Position numbers and translations under genes: made by a program
Notes under the pieces: model-generated
Told to the model about the DNA's origin: nothing
The model's database searches: none
Seen by the model: the letters and a program-made list of their open reading frames with translations, nothing else
In this document: positions 7,570-16,092 of the stretch, piece by piece
Numbering within the stretch: the stretch's first letter is position 1
Layout: the number at the start of each line of letters is the position of its first letter
NCBI GenBank assembly: GCA_050486205.1
Contig: JBJHCW010000006.1
Location: 62,001 to 126,000, forward strand
Direction: 5' to 3'
DNA length: 64,000 nt
DNA from: PWQG01 sp050486205
GTDB taxonomy: Bacteria; Pseudomonadota; Gammaproteobacteria; Pseudomonadales; Pseudohongiellaceae

Positions 7570-9345
7570 ATGGTTAGCTGGTTTCGAACAAAGAGCAGGG
7601 GCACGGTCTGCACGATGGTGACTGCGCTGATGTTTGCCTTTGCGGCAAGCATTGGCCATGCCTCCGAACGTGTGGGCGATTTTGCATTGCTGGACCATGA
7701 GGGGTATTTCCACCACATGGCCTGGTATGACAACAACAAGGCTGTTGCATTCCTGGTGCAGGGCAATGGTTCGGCTGACACAGAGCAGGCGCTGGCCGCC
7801 TTTTCCGAGCTCAAGGCGAAGTACCAGGATCAAGGCATTGTATTTTTCATGATCAACCCGCTGGGCGAAGAGCGCAGTGCGGTCCGGGAGCAGGTTGCTG
7901 CCTGGGGTGCTGATATGCCGGTGTTGATCGATGACGTACAGGCGATCTCCGAGAATCTGGGTATCGAGCATCTGGGTCAGGCGGTTGTCTACGATCCCCG
8001 CAGCTTCCGTGTCATCTACCGCGGACCGGCGGATGCGCCATTGGCCGATGCATTGGCTGCTGTGGTTGCCGGCAACAGTATCAGCAACGCCGTTGTGGCG
8101 AGCTCTGGTGAGGCGGTCAGCTATCCCCGGCGCGATGTGTCGTCCATCAAGTACAGCGAACATATTGCTCCGGTGATTGCCGAGAGCTGTGCTGACTGCC
8201 ACCGTGACGGTGGCATTGCCCCGTTTGCTCTGGACAGTCATGCCATGGTCCAGGGCTGGTCACCAATGATTCGTGAAGTGCTGATGACCAAGCGTATGCC
8301 GCCGGGTCAGCTGGACCCTCACGTTGGTGAGTTCGAGAACCACATGACACTGGCTTTCGAGGATGAGCGTAATATTCTTGACTGGATCGCCGCTGGCGCA
8401 CAGCGTGACGAGAATGCACCCGATCCGCTGGCGCTGATCGAGTGGCCCGAGTCTGTGTGGGTACTGGGTGAGCCGGACCTCATCATCGAGGTGCCGGAGC
8501 AGACCATTCCCGCCACTGGCGTACTGGACTACATGAACGTTGTGGTGCCGATTGACATCGACCGTGAGCGTTGGGTGCGTGCCAGCCAGTATGTGCCTGG
8601 TGACCATCGTGTACTGCACCATACACTGAACTTCCTGATCCCGCCGGGAAGCGATCCGCGTCGTGGTGGTTTCACCGCTACGCCCGATCCGAATGCTGCC
8701 TATATCCAGGCGTATGTGCCGGGGGCTTCGCCGCATATCGAGCCGCCGAATACTGGTGGTGTGCTGAAGCCGGGCTCCATGCTGGCTCTTCAGCTGCACT
8801 ACACAACCTTCGGTCAGGAAACTGTGGATAACAGCAAGATTGGCCTCTGGTTCTATGATGACGACGATATTCCGACCGAGCGGATGACAGGTGAGTGTGC
8901 CTGTATCTTCACGCCGGAGTGGACCAACATTCCACCGTATGATCCGGAGTTCATCCAGACCAAGCACATCACCATTCCTGATGATGCCTATCTGCATGGT
9001 TTCCTGCCGCATATGCATTTCCGTGGCAAGTACATGAAGTTCGACGCGCACCTGCCTGATGGCACGATTCAGCCGTTGATCAACATTGCTCACTACAACT
9101 ACAACTGGCAGATGACCTATACGCCCAAAGAGCCGATCTTTGTGCCTGCCGGTACACGCGTTGTGGCCACGGCGGCCTTTGATAACTCAGAGCAGAATCT
9201 GGCCAATCCGGATCCGTCACGCTCGGTGCCCTGGGGCCTGCAGAGCTGGGATGAGATGATGTTCGGTCAGGTGTACTACAAGTTTGTAGACCAGAGCCGC
9301 TACCAGGACGAGGAAGAAGGTCCAATGGTAAGCAGCGCCAACTGA
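7570..9345 (+). CDS. Exported redoxin-cytochrome c-copper monooxygenase fusion
   Basis: A 591-residue periplasmic protein with a three-part layout. (1) Signal peptide, cleavage after Ala31 (SIGHA). (2) Thioredoxin-fold/peroxiredoxin-like domain, about 35-175, without an obvious CxxC. (3) A heme c site, CADCH at 207-211, followed by MPPGQ. (4) A C-terminal half like the copper type II, ascorbate-dependent monooxygenases (PHM/DBH). Its ligand set can be matched: His350-His351 (HHTLNF) and His410 (LQLHYT) for one copper; His481 and His483 (PHMHFRG) and Met563 (DEMMFGQVYY) for the other. The ATG at 7570 is chosen for the strong GGAGGAG just upstream; a longer frame opens at 7354 inside the TetR gene. 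The substrate is unknown. Confidence 0.82.
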   Translation: MVSWFRTKSRGTVCTMVTALMFAFAASIGHASERVGDFALLDHEGYFHHMAWYDNNKAVAFLVQGNGSADTEQALAAFSELKAKYQDQGIVFFMINPLGEERSAVREQVAAWGADMPVLIDDVQAISENLGIEHLGQAVVYDPRSFRVIYRGPADAPLADALAAVVAGNSISNAVVASSGEAVSYPRRDVSSIKYSEHIAPVIAESCADCHRDGGIAPFALDSHAMVQGWSPMIREVLMTKRMPPGQLDPHVGEFENHMTLAFEDERNILDWIAAGAQRDENAPDPLALIEWPESVWVLGEPDLIIEVPEQTIPATGVLDYMNVVVPIDIDRERWVRASQYVPGDHRVLHHTLNFLIPPGSDPRRGGFTATPDPNAAYIQAYVPGASPHIEPPNTGGVLKPGSMLALQLHYTTFGQETVDNSKIGLWFYDDDDIPTERMTGECACIFTPEWTNIPPYDPEFIQTKHITIPDDAYLHGFLPHMHFRGKYMKFDAHLPDGTIQPLINIAHYNYNWQMTYTPKEPIFVPAGTRVVATAAFDNSEQNLANPDPSRSVPWGLQSWDEMMFGQVYYKFVDQSRYQDEEEGPMVSSAN

Positions 9346-9362
9346 TCTGAAGCGATCAACAC

Positions 9363-9391
9363 AAAAAAGCCGGGCATTGCCCGGCTTTTTT
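9363..9391 (+). terminator. Bidirectional intrinsic terminator
   Basis: A perfect 7-bp GC stem, GCCGGGC (9369-9375), with loop ATT and GCCCGGC (9379-9385), preceded by six A and followed by six T. It works on either strand. It lies between the converging fusion gene (stop 9345) and the fumarylacetoacetase-like gene (stop 9440). Confidence 0.93.
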
Positions 9392-9439
9392 GTGCGCTCA
9401 GCTGATGGTCAGATTCCACTGCCATGCTTGTGAGATGAT

Positions 9440-10270
9440 TCACTCGCCCTGTACAACCCGGTTTCTCAGTATGCCTACACCCTCGATTTCAACTTCGTAG
9501 ACATCGCCAGGTTCCATGGCGCGTGTGGTACCCATGGTGCCGGACCAGATCATGTCGCCAGGCTCCAGAGTGAAGTGATGTGAAATATAACTGACCATGT
9601 GATCAATGCTGAAAATCATATCAGCGCTGTTCTCCCGCTGGCGCTCTTCACCATTGAGTCGGCCGACAATTTCCAGATTGCCATAGTCCAGGCCTGTCAC
9701 CAGCACTGGCCCTACCGGATTGAAGGTATCCGTACCCTTGGCGCGAGTCCATTGCAGGTCTGCCCGCTGCCAGTTACGCTCGCTGACATCATTGCCTGCG
9801 GTAACGCCAAAAACGTAGTCAGATGCGTCCTCAATGGACACTTTCTGCGCTTTTTTCCCGATAATGACCACCAGTTCGGCTTCATAATGCAGATTGGTGG
9901 AGTCCACCGGGCGCACGATAGCCTCTTCCGGTCCGATCACTGAATAGGGCGGTACTATGAAAAGGCCCGGGTATTCCGCTGGCTCACCGCTGATGTGGCT
10001 TCGAAAGTTCAGTGCGGTCATCACCACCAGTCGTGGCTCCGCTGGCGCTTTCAACGTGACATCGCCAAGTGCCACAGTGGTGCCGGTGGTCTGTCCATCC
10101 AGGTAGGGTGCGTCGCTCAGCTGATGGATGGTGCCATCCCGCAGCTCGCCCCATGACACAGTGCCATTGTGATCGTAGCGAACAAATTCCTGATTCTGGG
10201 CATGTGTCTGTGAGAACAGCAGACTGAGCAACAGCCCTGCGCCGATCAGTTGTCCAATTGAGTGTTTCAT
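9440..10270 (-). CDS. Exported fumarylacetoacetate hydrolase family protein
   Basis: A 276-residue FAH-fold protein. The fold hydrolyses or isomerises 2-keto/enol acids using a divalent metal. Metal-binding motifs are intact: the ExE in HYEAELVVIIG, the Asp in GNDVSERN, and a catalytic-type Lys/Asp in RAKGTDTFNPVGP. Unusually it starts with a typical Sec signal peptide (about residues 1-23, ending SQTHA). The start is placed at the ATG at 10270, which has GAGGAGAA upstream; the reading frame extends 12 codons further. Most FAH enzymes act in the cytoplasm, so a periplasmic relative suggests a degradation step outside the membrane. It is divergent from a serine hydrolase gene. Confidence 0.83.
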   Translation of the reverse strand: MKHSIGQLIGAGLLLSLLFSQTHAQNQEFVRYDHNGTVSWGELRDGTIHQLSDAPYLDGQTTGTTVALGDVTLKAPAEPRLVVMTALNFRSHISGEPAEYPGLFIVPPYSVIGPEEAIVRPVDSTNLHYEAELVVIIGKKAQKVSIEDASDYVFGVTAGNDVSERNWQRADLQWTRAKGTDTFNPVGPVLVTGLDYGNLEIVGRLNGEERQRENSADMIFSIDHMVSYISHHFTLEPGDMIWSGTMGTTRAMEPGDVYEVEIEGVGILRNRVVQGE

Positions 10271-10366
10271 GCGTATTCTCCTCTTGTATTGTTTTGATTC
10301 CGTCACCTCATTCTAGCCTAGCTGCAAGCCACTGGGCGACCGCTCATTTACAGGGAAAAACAGCTG

Positions 10367-11638
10367 ATGACATACAGATTGATTCCAGGACCCGGCACAG
10401 GGTGCCTGATTATGCTCGCCTGTGTGGCAATGCCTCTGGCAGTGGCGCTACCATTGGCCGAGCCCCGGGCCATGGGCTTCTCTGAGCAGCGTCTGAGCAT
10501 GATGGATAACATCATGCGGCAATACGTGGACGATGGCCGTGTACCCGGTTATGTGGCTGCCGTGGCGCGTGGTGGCCAGCTGGTGCATCTGTCGGCCAAT
10601 GGTTGGCAGGATGTGGCGGCAGAGGTGCCGATGGCGCCTGATACGATCTTCGAGATCCGCTCCATGAGCAAACCGATCACGGCCGTGGCGGTGATGCAAC
10701 TTGTCGAGCAGGGCAAGCTGGGCCTGGAGGATCTGCTTTCGGATCATATCCCGTCATTTGCCAATATGCGGGTATTCACTGATCCGGCAAATCCGGACGA
10801 TGGGCTAACCCGCCAGGCGAGTCGGCCCATTACCATAGAGGATCTGCTGTTGCATCAAAGTGGTCTCAGTCACAGGCTGCAGCCGCTATACAGCAGTCGT
10901 CAGGTGCGCTCCAGGGCGGATACGCTGGAGCAATTGGTGGAGAAGGTGGCCGCAGTACCACTGATTGCTGACCCGGGTACACTCTGGAATTACAGTATTG
11001 GCACCACCGTGCTGGGCCGGATTGTGGAGCTGGTCAGCGGTCAGCGCTTTGACGAGTACCTGCAGGCTAACGTGTTTACCCCCCTGGCCATGCACGATAC
11101 GGGTTTTTATATACCTGCCGATCGTCAGCATCGGCGTGCCATTCCCTATCAGGTGGCCGAGGCCCGCGACGCAGGGCTGCAACCCTTGCCTGAGATGCCA
11201 GTTCCCATCATCGAGCCGCCGGCATTACTGGAAGGCGCTGCCGGCATGGTCAGCACGGTACCGGATTACCTGCGGTTTCTGCAGGCCATGCTTAATCAGG
11301 GCGAACTGGACGGCCAGCGTGTCCTGTCGGCACAAAGTGTTGTCCTTCTGACAGAAAACCGGTTGCGCGACGAACTTTTGCCGTTCCAGCTGGGTGGCAA
11401 TGAGCTGCCGGCCCTGGGCTGGGGATACGGGTTCTCTGTTGTGATTGACCCAGCTGTCAGTGCTTTTGGTGTCAACCGGGGTGAATTCGGCTGGAATGGT
11501 TCACTGGGCACTTTTTCATGGGCCGATCCGGGCACTGATACCATCAGCATCCTGATGATGCAGATCAGCCCCGCCGGTGCGTTCAACCTGTCTGCCTTGT
11601 TCAAATCACTGACTTACCAGGCAGGTATTTCGCAGTGA
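10367..11638 (+). CDS. Serine hydrolase, class C beta-lactamase-like
   Basis: A 423-residue exported protein of the beta-lactamase/transpeptidase fold (Pfam Beta-lactamase; EstB or D-aminopeptidase-like relatives). A signal segment covers about the first 28 residues. The SxxK motif is SMSK at 99-102, the tyrosine motif YSI starts at Tyr209, and a WNGSLG stretch near 370 corresponds to the usual HxG/KTG position. These proteins are often esterases or transesterases rather than true beta-lactamases, so resistance should not be assumed. AGGGAAA precedes the ATG at 10367. It is divergent from the exported FAH-like gene, which may be a functional partner (inference). Confidence 0.85.
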   Translation: MTYRLIPGPGTGCLIMLACVAMPLAVALPLAEPRAMGFSEQRLSMMDNIMRQYVDDGRVPGYVAAVARGGQLVHLSANGWQDVAAEVPMAPDTIFEIRSMSKPITAVAVMQLVEQGKLGLEDLLSDHIPSFANMRVFTDPANPDDGLTRQASRPITIEDLLLHQSGLSHRLQPLYSSRQVRSRADTLEQLVEKVAAVPLIADPGTLWNYSIGTTVLGRIVELVSGQRFDEYLQANVFTPLAMHDTGFYIPADRQHRRAIPYQVAEARDAGLQPLPEMPVPIIEPPALLEGAAGMVSTVPDYLRFLQAMLNQGELDGQRVLSAQSVVLLTENRLRDELLPFQLGGNELPALGWGYGFSVVIDPAVSAFGVNRGEFGWNGSLGTFSWADPGTDTISILMMQISPAGAFNLSALFKSLTYQAGISQ

Positions 11639-11738
11639 AGCAGTTACAGCTTGTCACACTTGCTGCCTGTTTTCGGGTTAAGCGGGCATGAAGGCTATGA
11701 TATATAAAGAAATTATTATTAATTGTGCGAGTAATTGA

Positions 11739-12851
11739 ATGGCTGTTGTCAGATTTCGTCCCGCTGTGATTCGGGTTCTGTTGCTGATTTTTACCCTGTC
11801 AGCCTGCGGAGCGGATCAGGGCGACAGTAACGGGGATGCCGTACCCCGGGGTGTTGCCGTGGCGGCTTACGAAGTCAAGGCGCAGGATCTGACCCGGGTG
11901 GTCAGTCGCACTGGCACTGTCGAACCATTGCGAGTGATCCGCGTGGCGCCGCAGATGTCGGGTACGCTACTCGATGTCCTGGTCAGCGAAGGAGACCAGG
12001 TGGCCTCTGGTGATCTGCTGGCCAGGCTGGATATTCGAGAGCATGAAGCCCAGTTGCACCGGGCCCAGGCTTTGCTGGCGCAGGCCACAACCGTCTATGA
12101 CAGGACCAGCGACCTGTATGAACGCGGGGCCATCAGCCGGGCTGAATACGATCAGGCGCAAGCCGACCATCAAGTGGCAAAATCCGAAGTGACGCTTTGG
12201 GAGACACGGGTGGGCTTTGGTGAGATCCGCGCCGACAGCAGTGCGGTGGTGACCCAGCGTATGGCGGAAAGTGGTGACGCCGTAGCGGCCAATGAAGTGA
12301 TATTCGAGTTGTCGGACATGTCGACGCTGGTCGTGCGAGTGGGTGTCTCCGATCGGGATGTATCCGGTATTGTCACCGGTGCGCTGATACCGCTGGCAAT
12401 GGATTCCCTGCCAGGAGAAACGGTTGTCAGCGCTGTACGGCGGGTGTTTCCATCGGCGGACCCGACCAGCCGCCTGGTGCCGGTCGAACTTGAGATTACC
12501 GGTGTGCCGGAGGGGTTGAGCATTCGCCCGGGTTATCTGGCACGTGCCACATTGAATGTGGACAGTCGCCATGATGTGATTGCCATCCCGGGGGAGTCAC
12601 TGTTGGCATCCGAAGGTGATGAAACCTGGGTTTACATGATCGTTGACGACCGTCTTGAGCGCCGTGATGTGCAGACCGGTGTGGCCCGGCGCAACTGGAC
12701 CGAAGTGCTTGATGGCCTGGTGCCTGGTGACATTATTGTGGGTACCAATCCTACCAATTTTCGTGACGATATGCGGGTGCGAATTACCCAATGGGTGGAC
12801 GGAGAACCGCCTGAAGACATGAGTGAGGAAATGATCAGCCGACTGGAGTGA
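11739..12851 (+). CDS. RND efflux periplasmic adaptor (membrane fusion protein)
   Basis: A 370-residue periplasmic lipoprotein adaptor that links an inner-membrane RND pump to an outer-membrane channel. The signal ends in lipobox LSAC, with lipidated Cys23. Barrel-sandwich halves are seen at about 60-85 (VAPQMSGTLLDVLVSEGDQV) and about 160-190. A helical hairpin lies between them (about 95-150, with AQALLAQATTVYDRTSDLYERGAISRAEYDQA-type sequence), and a beta-barrel and C-terminal domain (DVQTGVARRNWTEVLDGLVPGD) follow. It ends 12 bases before the pump gene. An AT-rich stretch at 11695-11730 may hold the promoter. No outer-membrane TolC-type gene is next to it. Confidence 0.93.
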   Translation: MAVVRFRPAVIRVLLLIFTLSACGADQGDSNGDAVPRGVAVAAYEVKAQDLTRVVSRTGTVEPLRVIRVAPQMSGTLLDVLVSEGDQVASGDLLARLDIREHEAQLHRAQALLAQATTVYDRTSDLYERGAISRAEYDQAQADHQVAKSEVTLWETRVGFGEIRADSSAVVTQRMAESGDAVAANEVIFELSDMSTLVVRVGVSDRDVSGIVTGALIPLAMDSLPGETVVSAVRRVFPSADPTSRLVPVELEITGVPEGLSIRPGYLARATLNVDSRHDVIAIPGESLLASEGDETWVYMIVDDRLERRDVQTGVARRNWTEVLDGLVPGDIIVGTNPTNFRDDMRVRITQWVDGEPPEDMSEEMISRLE

Positions 12852-12863
12852 CAAAGGACAGCA

Positions 12864-15800
12864 ATGACCGAGAGTTCCGGACAGACACCCGCTGTTGAAC
12901 CGCGCCGCGGTATTACGGCGCAGGCCATACGGCGCCCCATCGGTACGATGGCGGTAACCGCGGTTGTGATCGTCATAGGGTTTTTTCTGCTGGAGCGCCT
13001 GTCCGTTGATCTGTTGCCACAGATCAATTATCCGCAGGTGACTGTCACTGTGAACTATCCCGGCGCCGCCCCGGAGGTCATGGAGGAGCAGATCACCCGC
13101 GTGCTGGAAACCAATCTTTCCTCCACCGAGAATCTGATCAGCATCGAGAGCCGGGCATCGGAAGGGCGAACCAATGTCAATCTGATTTTCGAGTACGGCA
13201 CTGACATCGATGTTGCCCTGCAGAATGCCTCCCGGAATCTGGAGCTGGCCAGAACCCAGATGCCGGATGGCATCATTCCACCGCGCATCTACAAACATGA
13301 CCCGGCAAGTGACCCGATCTATCAGGCCGGGGTGACCTCCAGTATACGCTCGGAGATCGAGGTGCGTGACTGGCTGGAAAACCGCCTGGTACCCCAGTTG
13401 CTTTCGATTCGCGGTGTTGGCGGCGTGGAAGTGGCTGGCGGACAGATTCGTGAAATGCAGGTCATTGTGGACCAGGACAGACTTCACCACTACGGACTTT
13501 CGCTGGAAGAGGTGGTGGCGGCCATTCGGGATGAAAACATCGATATTGCGGCCGGGCAGGTGACGTCGCCGACGTTTGACGTCATGGCAAAGACAGACGG
13601 GCGCTATCGCACCCTGCAGGACCTGGAACGTGTCGAGCTCACCATACCCGGCACTTCCCAGCGTATACCGCTGGGCGAACTTGCTGAAGTGCGCGATACC
13701 CATCAGGATCAGCGTATTTTTGTGCGACTCAACGGCCAGCCGGCAACGCAGGTTGCCGTGATGAAGCTGCCCGATGCCAACACGGTTGAGGTGGTGGACC
13801 GAGTGTCGGCCGAGATTTCCCGGTTGCAGCAAAGTGGTTTCATTCCTGATGACATGATCATCCAGGCCACGCGTGATCCGTCCTTTTTCATTCGGGCTTC
13901 GATCAGGGCTGTGAGTACCGCCGCCATTCTTGGTGGTGTGCTGGCGATGCTGGTTGTACTGCTGTTTCTGGGCAGTCTGCGCAAGAGTTTCATAATCGGT
14001 CTGTCCATCCCGGTGGCAATCATGGCAACGTTCAGCATGATGGGAGCCGGTAATCTCACGCTCAATATCATGAGTCTGGGTGGTCTGGCGCTTGGCGTGG
14101 GGCTGTTGCTGGACAATGCCATTGTGATGCTGGAAAACATCTTCCGGCACAACGAAAAGCTGGGCAAATCCCCCGATGATGCAGCTTATGATGGCGCGCG
14201 GGAGGTGACCTCTGCGGCCATTGCCTCTACCATGACCAACCTTGCTGCGGTGTTGCCGTTCCTGTTGATTACCGGCCTGGTGTCGATGATTTTCCAGGAG
14301 CTGATATTGACCATCTCCTTTGCCATCATCGCATCGCTGGCTGCCGCACTGACGCTGGTCCCCATGCTGGCTGCACTGTTGGCCCGGGTACGTTTTTCCA
14401 GTGGGCTGTCAGAATCGCGATTCAACAAAGGCTTCAATCGCCGGCTGCAGAGCGTGACGCGCGGCTATCGCTGGTTGGCCGAGCGGGCGCTGAAGCTGCG
14501 TTACGCAGTGGTCGCGCTGGCGTTCTGCGCACTTGGAGGTGTCTACTTTCTTGTCCAGAGCCTGGGTAACGAATTTCTGCCTCAGGTGGATGACGGGGGC
14601 TTCAATGTCTCCATGTCGTTCCCGCCCGGCGCGCCGCCAGACGTGACCAATGAGGCGTCAATACTGATTGAGAACACCATCGCGGAGATGCCACACGTGG
14701 AGAGTATATTCGCCATTTCCGGTGGGCACCTTGGTGGCGGCATTTTGAATGAGCGACCTGGCACTGCACGATTTGCGGTACAGTTGGAGCCGGCGCACCA
14801 GCGCCCGGACTATCAGGCCCAGCGCTGGGTATCCGACATGCAGCAACGGCTCGAGGACCTGGATATTGCGGGTGCCCGCATTTTTGTCCGGGCCCCGCGT
14901 ATTCAGGGTATACGCACGAACCTGGCGGGCGCCGATATTTCAGTAGGTATCGTCGGTGACGATATTGCCACACTGGACCAGATCGGACGGGATCTGGTGA
15001 TGCATCTTGGTGACATTGAAGGCCTGGACAATTTTGATCTGGGTCGCGATGACAGGACGCCTCTGCTCAATGTGGATGTGGACACTGAACGCGCTGCATC
15101 ACTGGGGCTGCAGACCGCAGAGATCGGCCAGGCTGTGAGAACGGCCGTTCTCGGTACCGTGCCGACCCGGTTCAGTACCGCCAGCGCCGAGTACGACATT
15201 CGTGTCATGTTGCCGCGTGAGATGGTTCGCGACCGTGATGATCTGGGCGATATTGTGCTGTTCCGCCGAGATGGGCAACCGGTGCGACTGAATGATGTGG
15301 CAGCCTTTGATCTGACAGACGGACCGGCGCATATTGAACGAGAGAATCAGGTACGTATTGTACGCATCAACGGCGATGTGAACCCGGCCGTCTCGGATGT
15401 GGGCAGTATCAATGATGAGATCCGCGCACGTATGCGCGATTATCCCCTGCCAGAGGGCTACAGCCTGATATTCGGTGGTGAGGAAGAAGTGATACGTGAA
15501 ACCAATCGCAATCTGTATACCGTCATTGCGCTGGCGATATTTCTGGTGTTTGTGGTGCTTGCGGTACAATACGAACGACTGGCCAATCCCATAGTGATAC
15601 TGTCTGCGGTACCACTGGCCCTCACCGGTGTTGGTGGCATGTTGTGGCTGACCGGCACCAGCCTCAGTGCACCTGTCATGCTCGGGGTGATTCTGTTGGT
15701 CGGCATTGTAGTCAATAATGCCATCCTGCTGGTGGAATATATCGAGCTTGGGCGTCGAGACAGGAAACTGCCTGTCATTGAAGCGGTGTTGCGGGCAGGG

Positions 15801-16061
15801 GAGATTCGTTTTCGCCCCATCCTGATGACAACATTTACAACCGTATTCGGCATGTTGCCTCTGGCCATCGGGCTGGGCGAGGGCGCGGAATTGATGCGAC
15901 CGCTGGCCGTTTCAGTGGTTGGTGGGCTGTTGGTCTCCATGGTGCTGACCCTGTTTGTTGTGCCCTGTCTTTATGTCATCGTCAATTCTGCTGCAGACTG
16001 GCTCAAGTCCTTCCTCACGGGACGTGCTGCCAGCGGTGATGTTGTACGCTCCAGCAGTTGA
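12864..16061 (+). CDS. RND (HAE1-type) efflux pump permease
   Basis: A 1065-residue proton-driven inner-membrane efflux pump. It shows the duplicated RND layout: one helix near the N-terminus (MAVTAVVIVIGFFLLERLS), a large periplasmic porter loop, a helix bundle with LLLDNAIVMLEN (helix 4), a second helix (YAVVALAFCALGGVYFL), a second periplasmic loop, and a final helix bundle with GIVVNNAILLVEY. The helix-4 acidic pair seen in AcrB (DD) is DN here, as in many HAE1 relatives that are not AcrB. It is cotranscribed with the adaptor. The long reading frame antisense to it (12597-14150) is a shadow. The substrate cannot be told from sequence. Confidence 0.94.
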   Translation: MTESSGQTPAVEPRRGITAQAIRRPIGTMAVTAVVIVIGFFLLERLSVDLLPQINYPQVTVTVNYPGAAPEVMEEQITRVLETNLSSTENLISIESRASEGRTNVNLIFEYGTDIDVALQNASRNLELARTQMPDGIIPPRIYKHDPASDPIYQAGVTSSIRSEIEVRDWLENRLVPQLLSIRGVGGVEVAGGQIREMQVIVDQDRLHHYGLSLEEVVAAIRDENIDIAAGQVTSPTFDVMAKTDGRYRTLQDLERVELTIPGTSQRIPLGELAEVRDTHQDQRIFVRLNGQPATQVAVMKLPDANTVEVVDRVSAEISRLQQSGFIPDDMIIQATRDPSFFIRASIRAVSTAAILGGVLAMLVVLLFLGSLRKSFIIGLSIPVAIMATFSMMGAGNLTLNIMSLGGLALGVGLLLDNAIVMLENIFRHNEKLGKSPDDAAYDGAREVTSAAIASTMTNLAAVLPFLLITGLVSMIFQELILTISFAIIASLAAALTLVPMLAALLARVRFSSGLSESRFNKGFNRRLQSVTRGYRWLAERALKLRYAVVALAFCALGGVYFLVQSLGNEFLPQVDDGGFNVSMSFPPGAPPDVTNEASILIENTIAEMPHVESIFAISGGHLGGGILNERPGTARFAVQLEPAHQRPDYQAQRWVSDMQQRLEDLDIAGARIFVRAPRIQGIRTNLAGADISVGIVGDDIATLDQIGRDLVMHLGDIEGLDNFDLGRDDRTPLLNVDVDTERAASLGLQTAEIGQAVRTAVLGTVPTRFSTASAEYDIRVMLPREMVRDRDDLGDIVLFRRDGQPVRLNDVAAFDLTDGPAHIERENQVRIVRINGDVNPAVSDVGSINDEIRARMRDYPLPEGYSLIFGGEEEVIRETNRNLYTVIALAIFLVFVVLAVQYERLANPIVILSAVPLALTGVGGMLWLTGTSLSAPVMLGVILLVGIVVNNAILLVEYIELGRRDRKLPVIEAVLRAGEIRFRPILMTTFTTVFGMLPLAIGLGEGAELMRPLAVSVVGGLLVSMVLTLFVVPCLYVIVNSAADWLKSFLTGRAASGDVVRSSS

Positions 16062-16092
16062 TGGTTGACCACTCAGTCAGGAGCCGCCCGCA

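Noticed and set aside
10367..11638. Beta-lactamase resistance gene
   Set aside because: It has the SxxK and Tyr motifs of the wide fold, but the family includes many esterases and peptidases. No clear KTG motif of a true class C enzyme was seen.
12597..14150. 517-codon frame antisense to the RND pump
   Set aside because: It mirrors the third-position GC bias of the pump gene and has no recognisable protein sequence.
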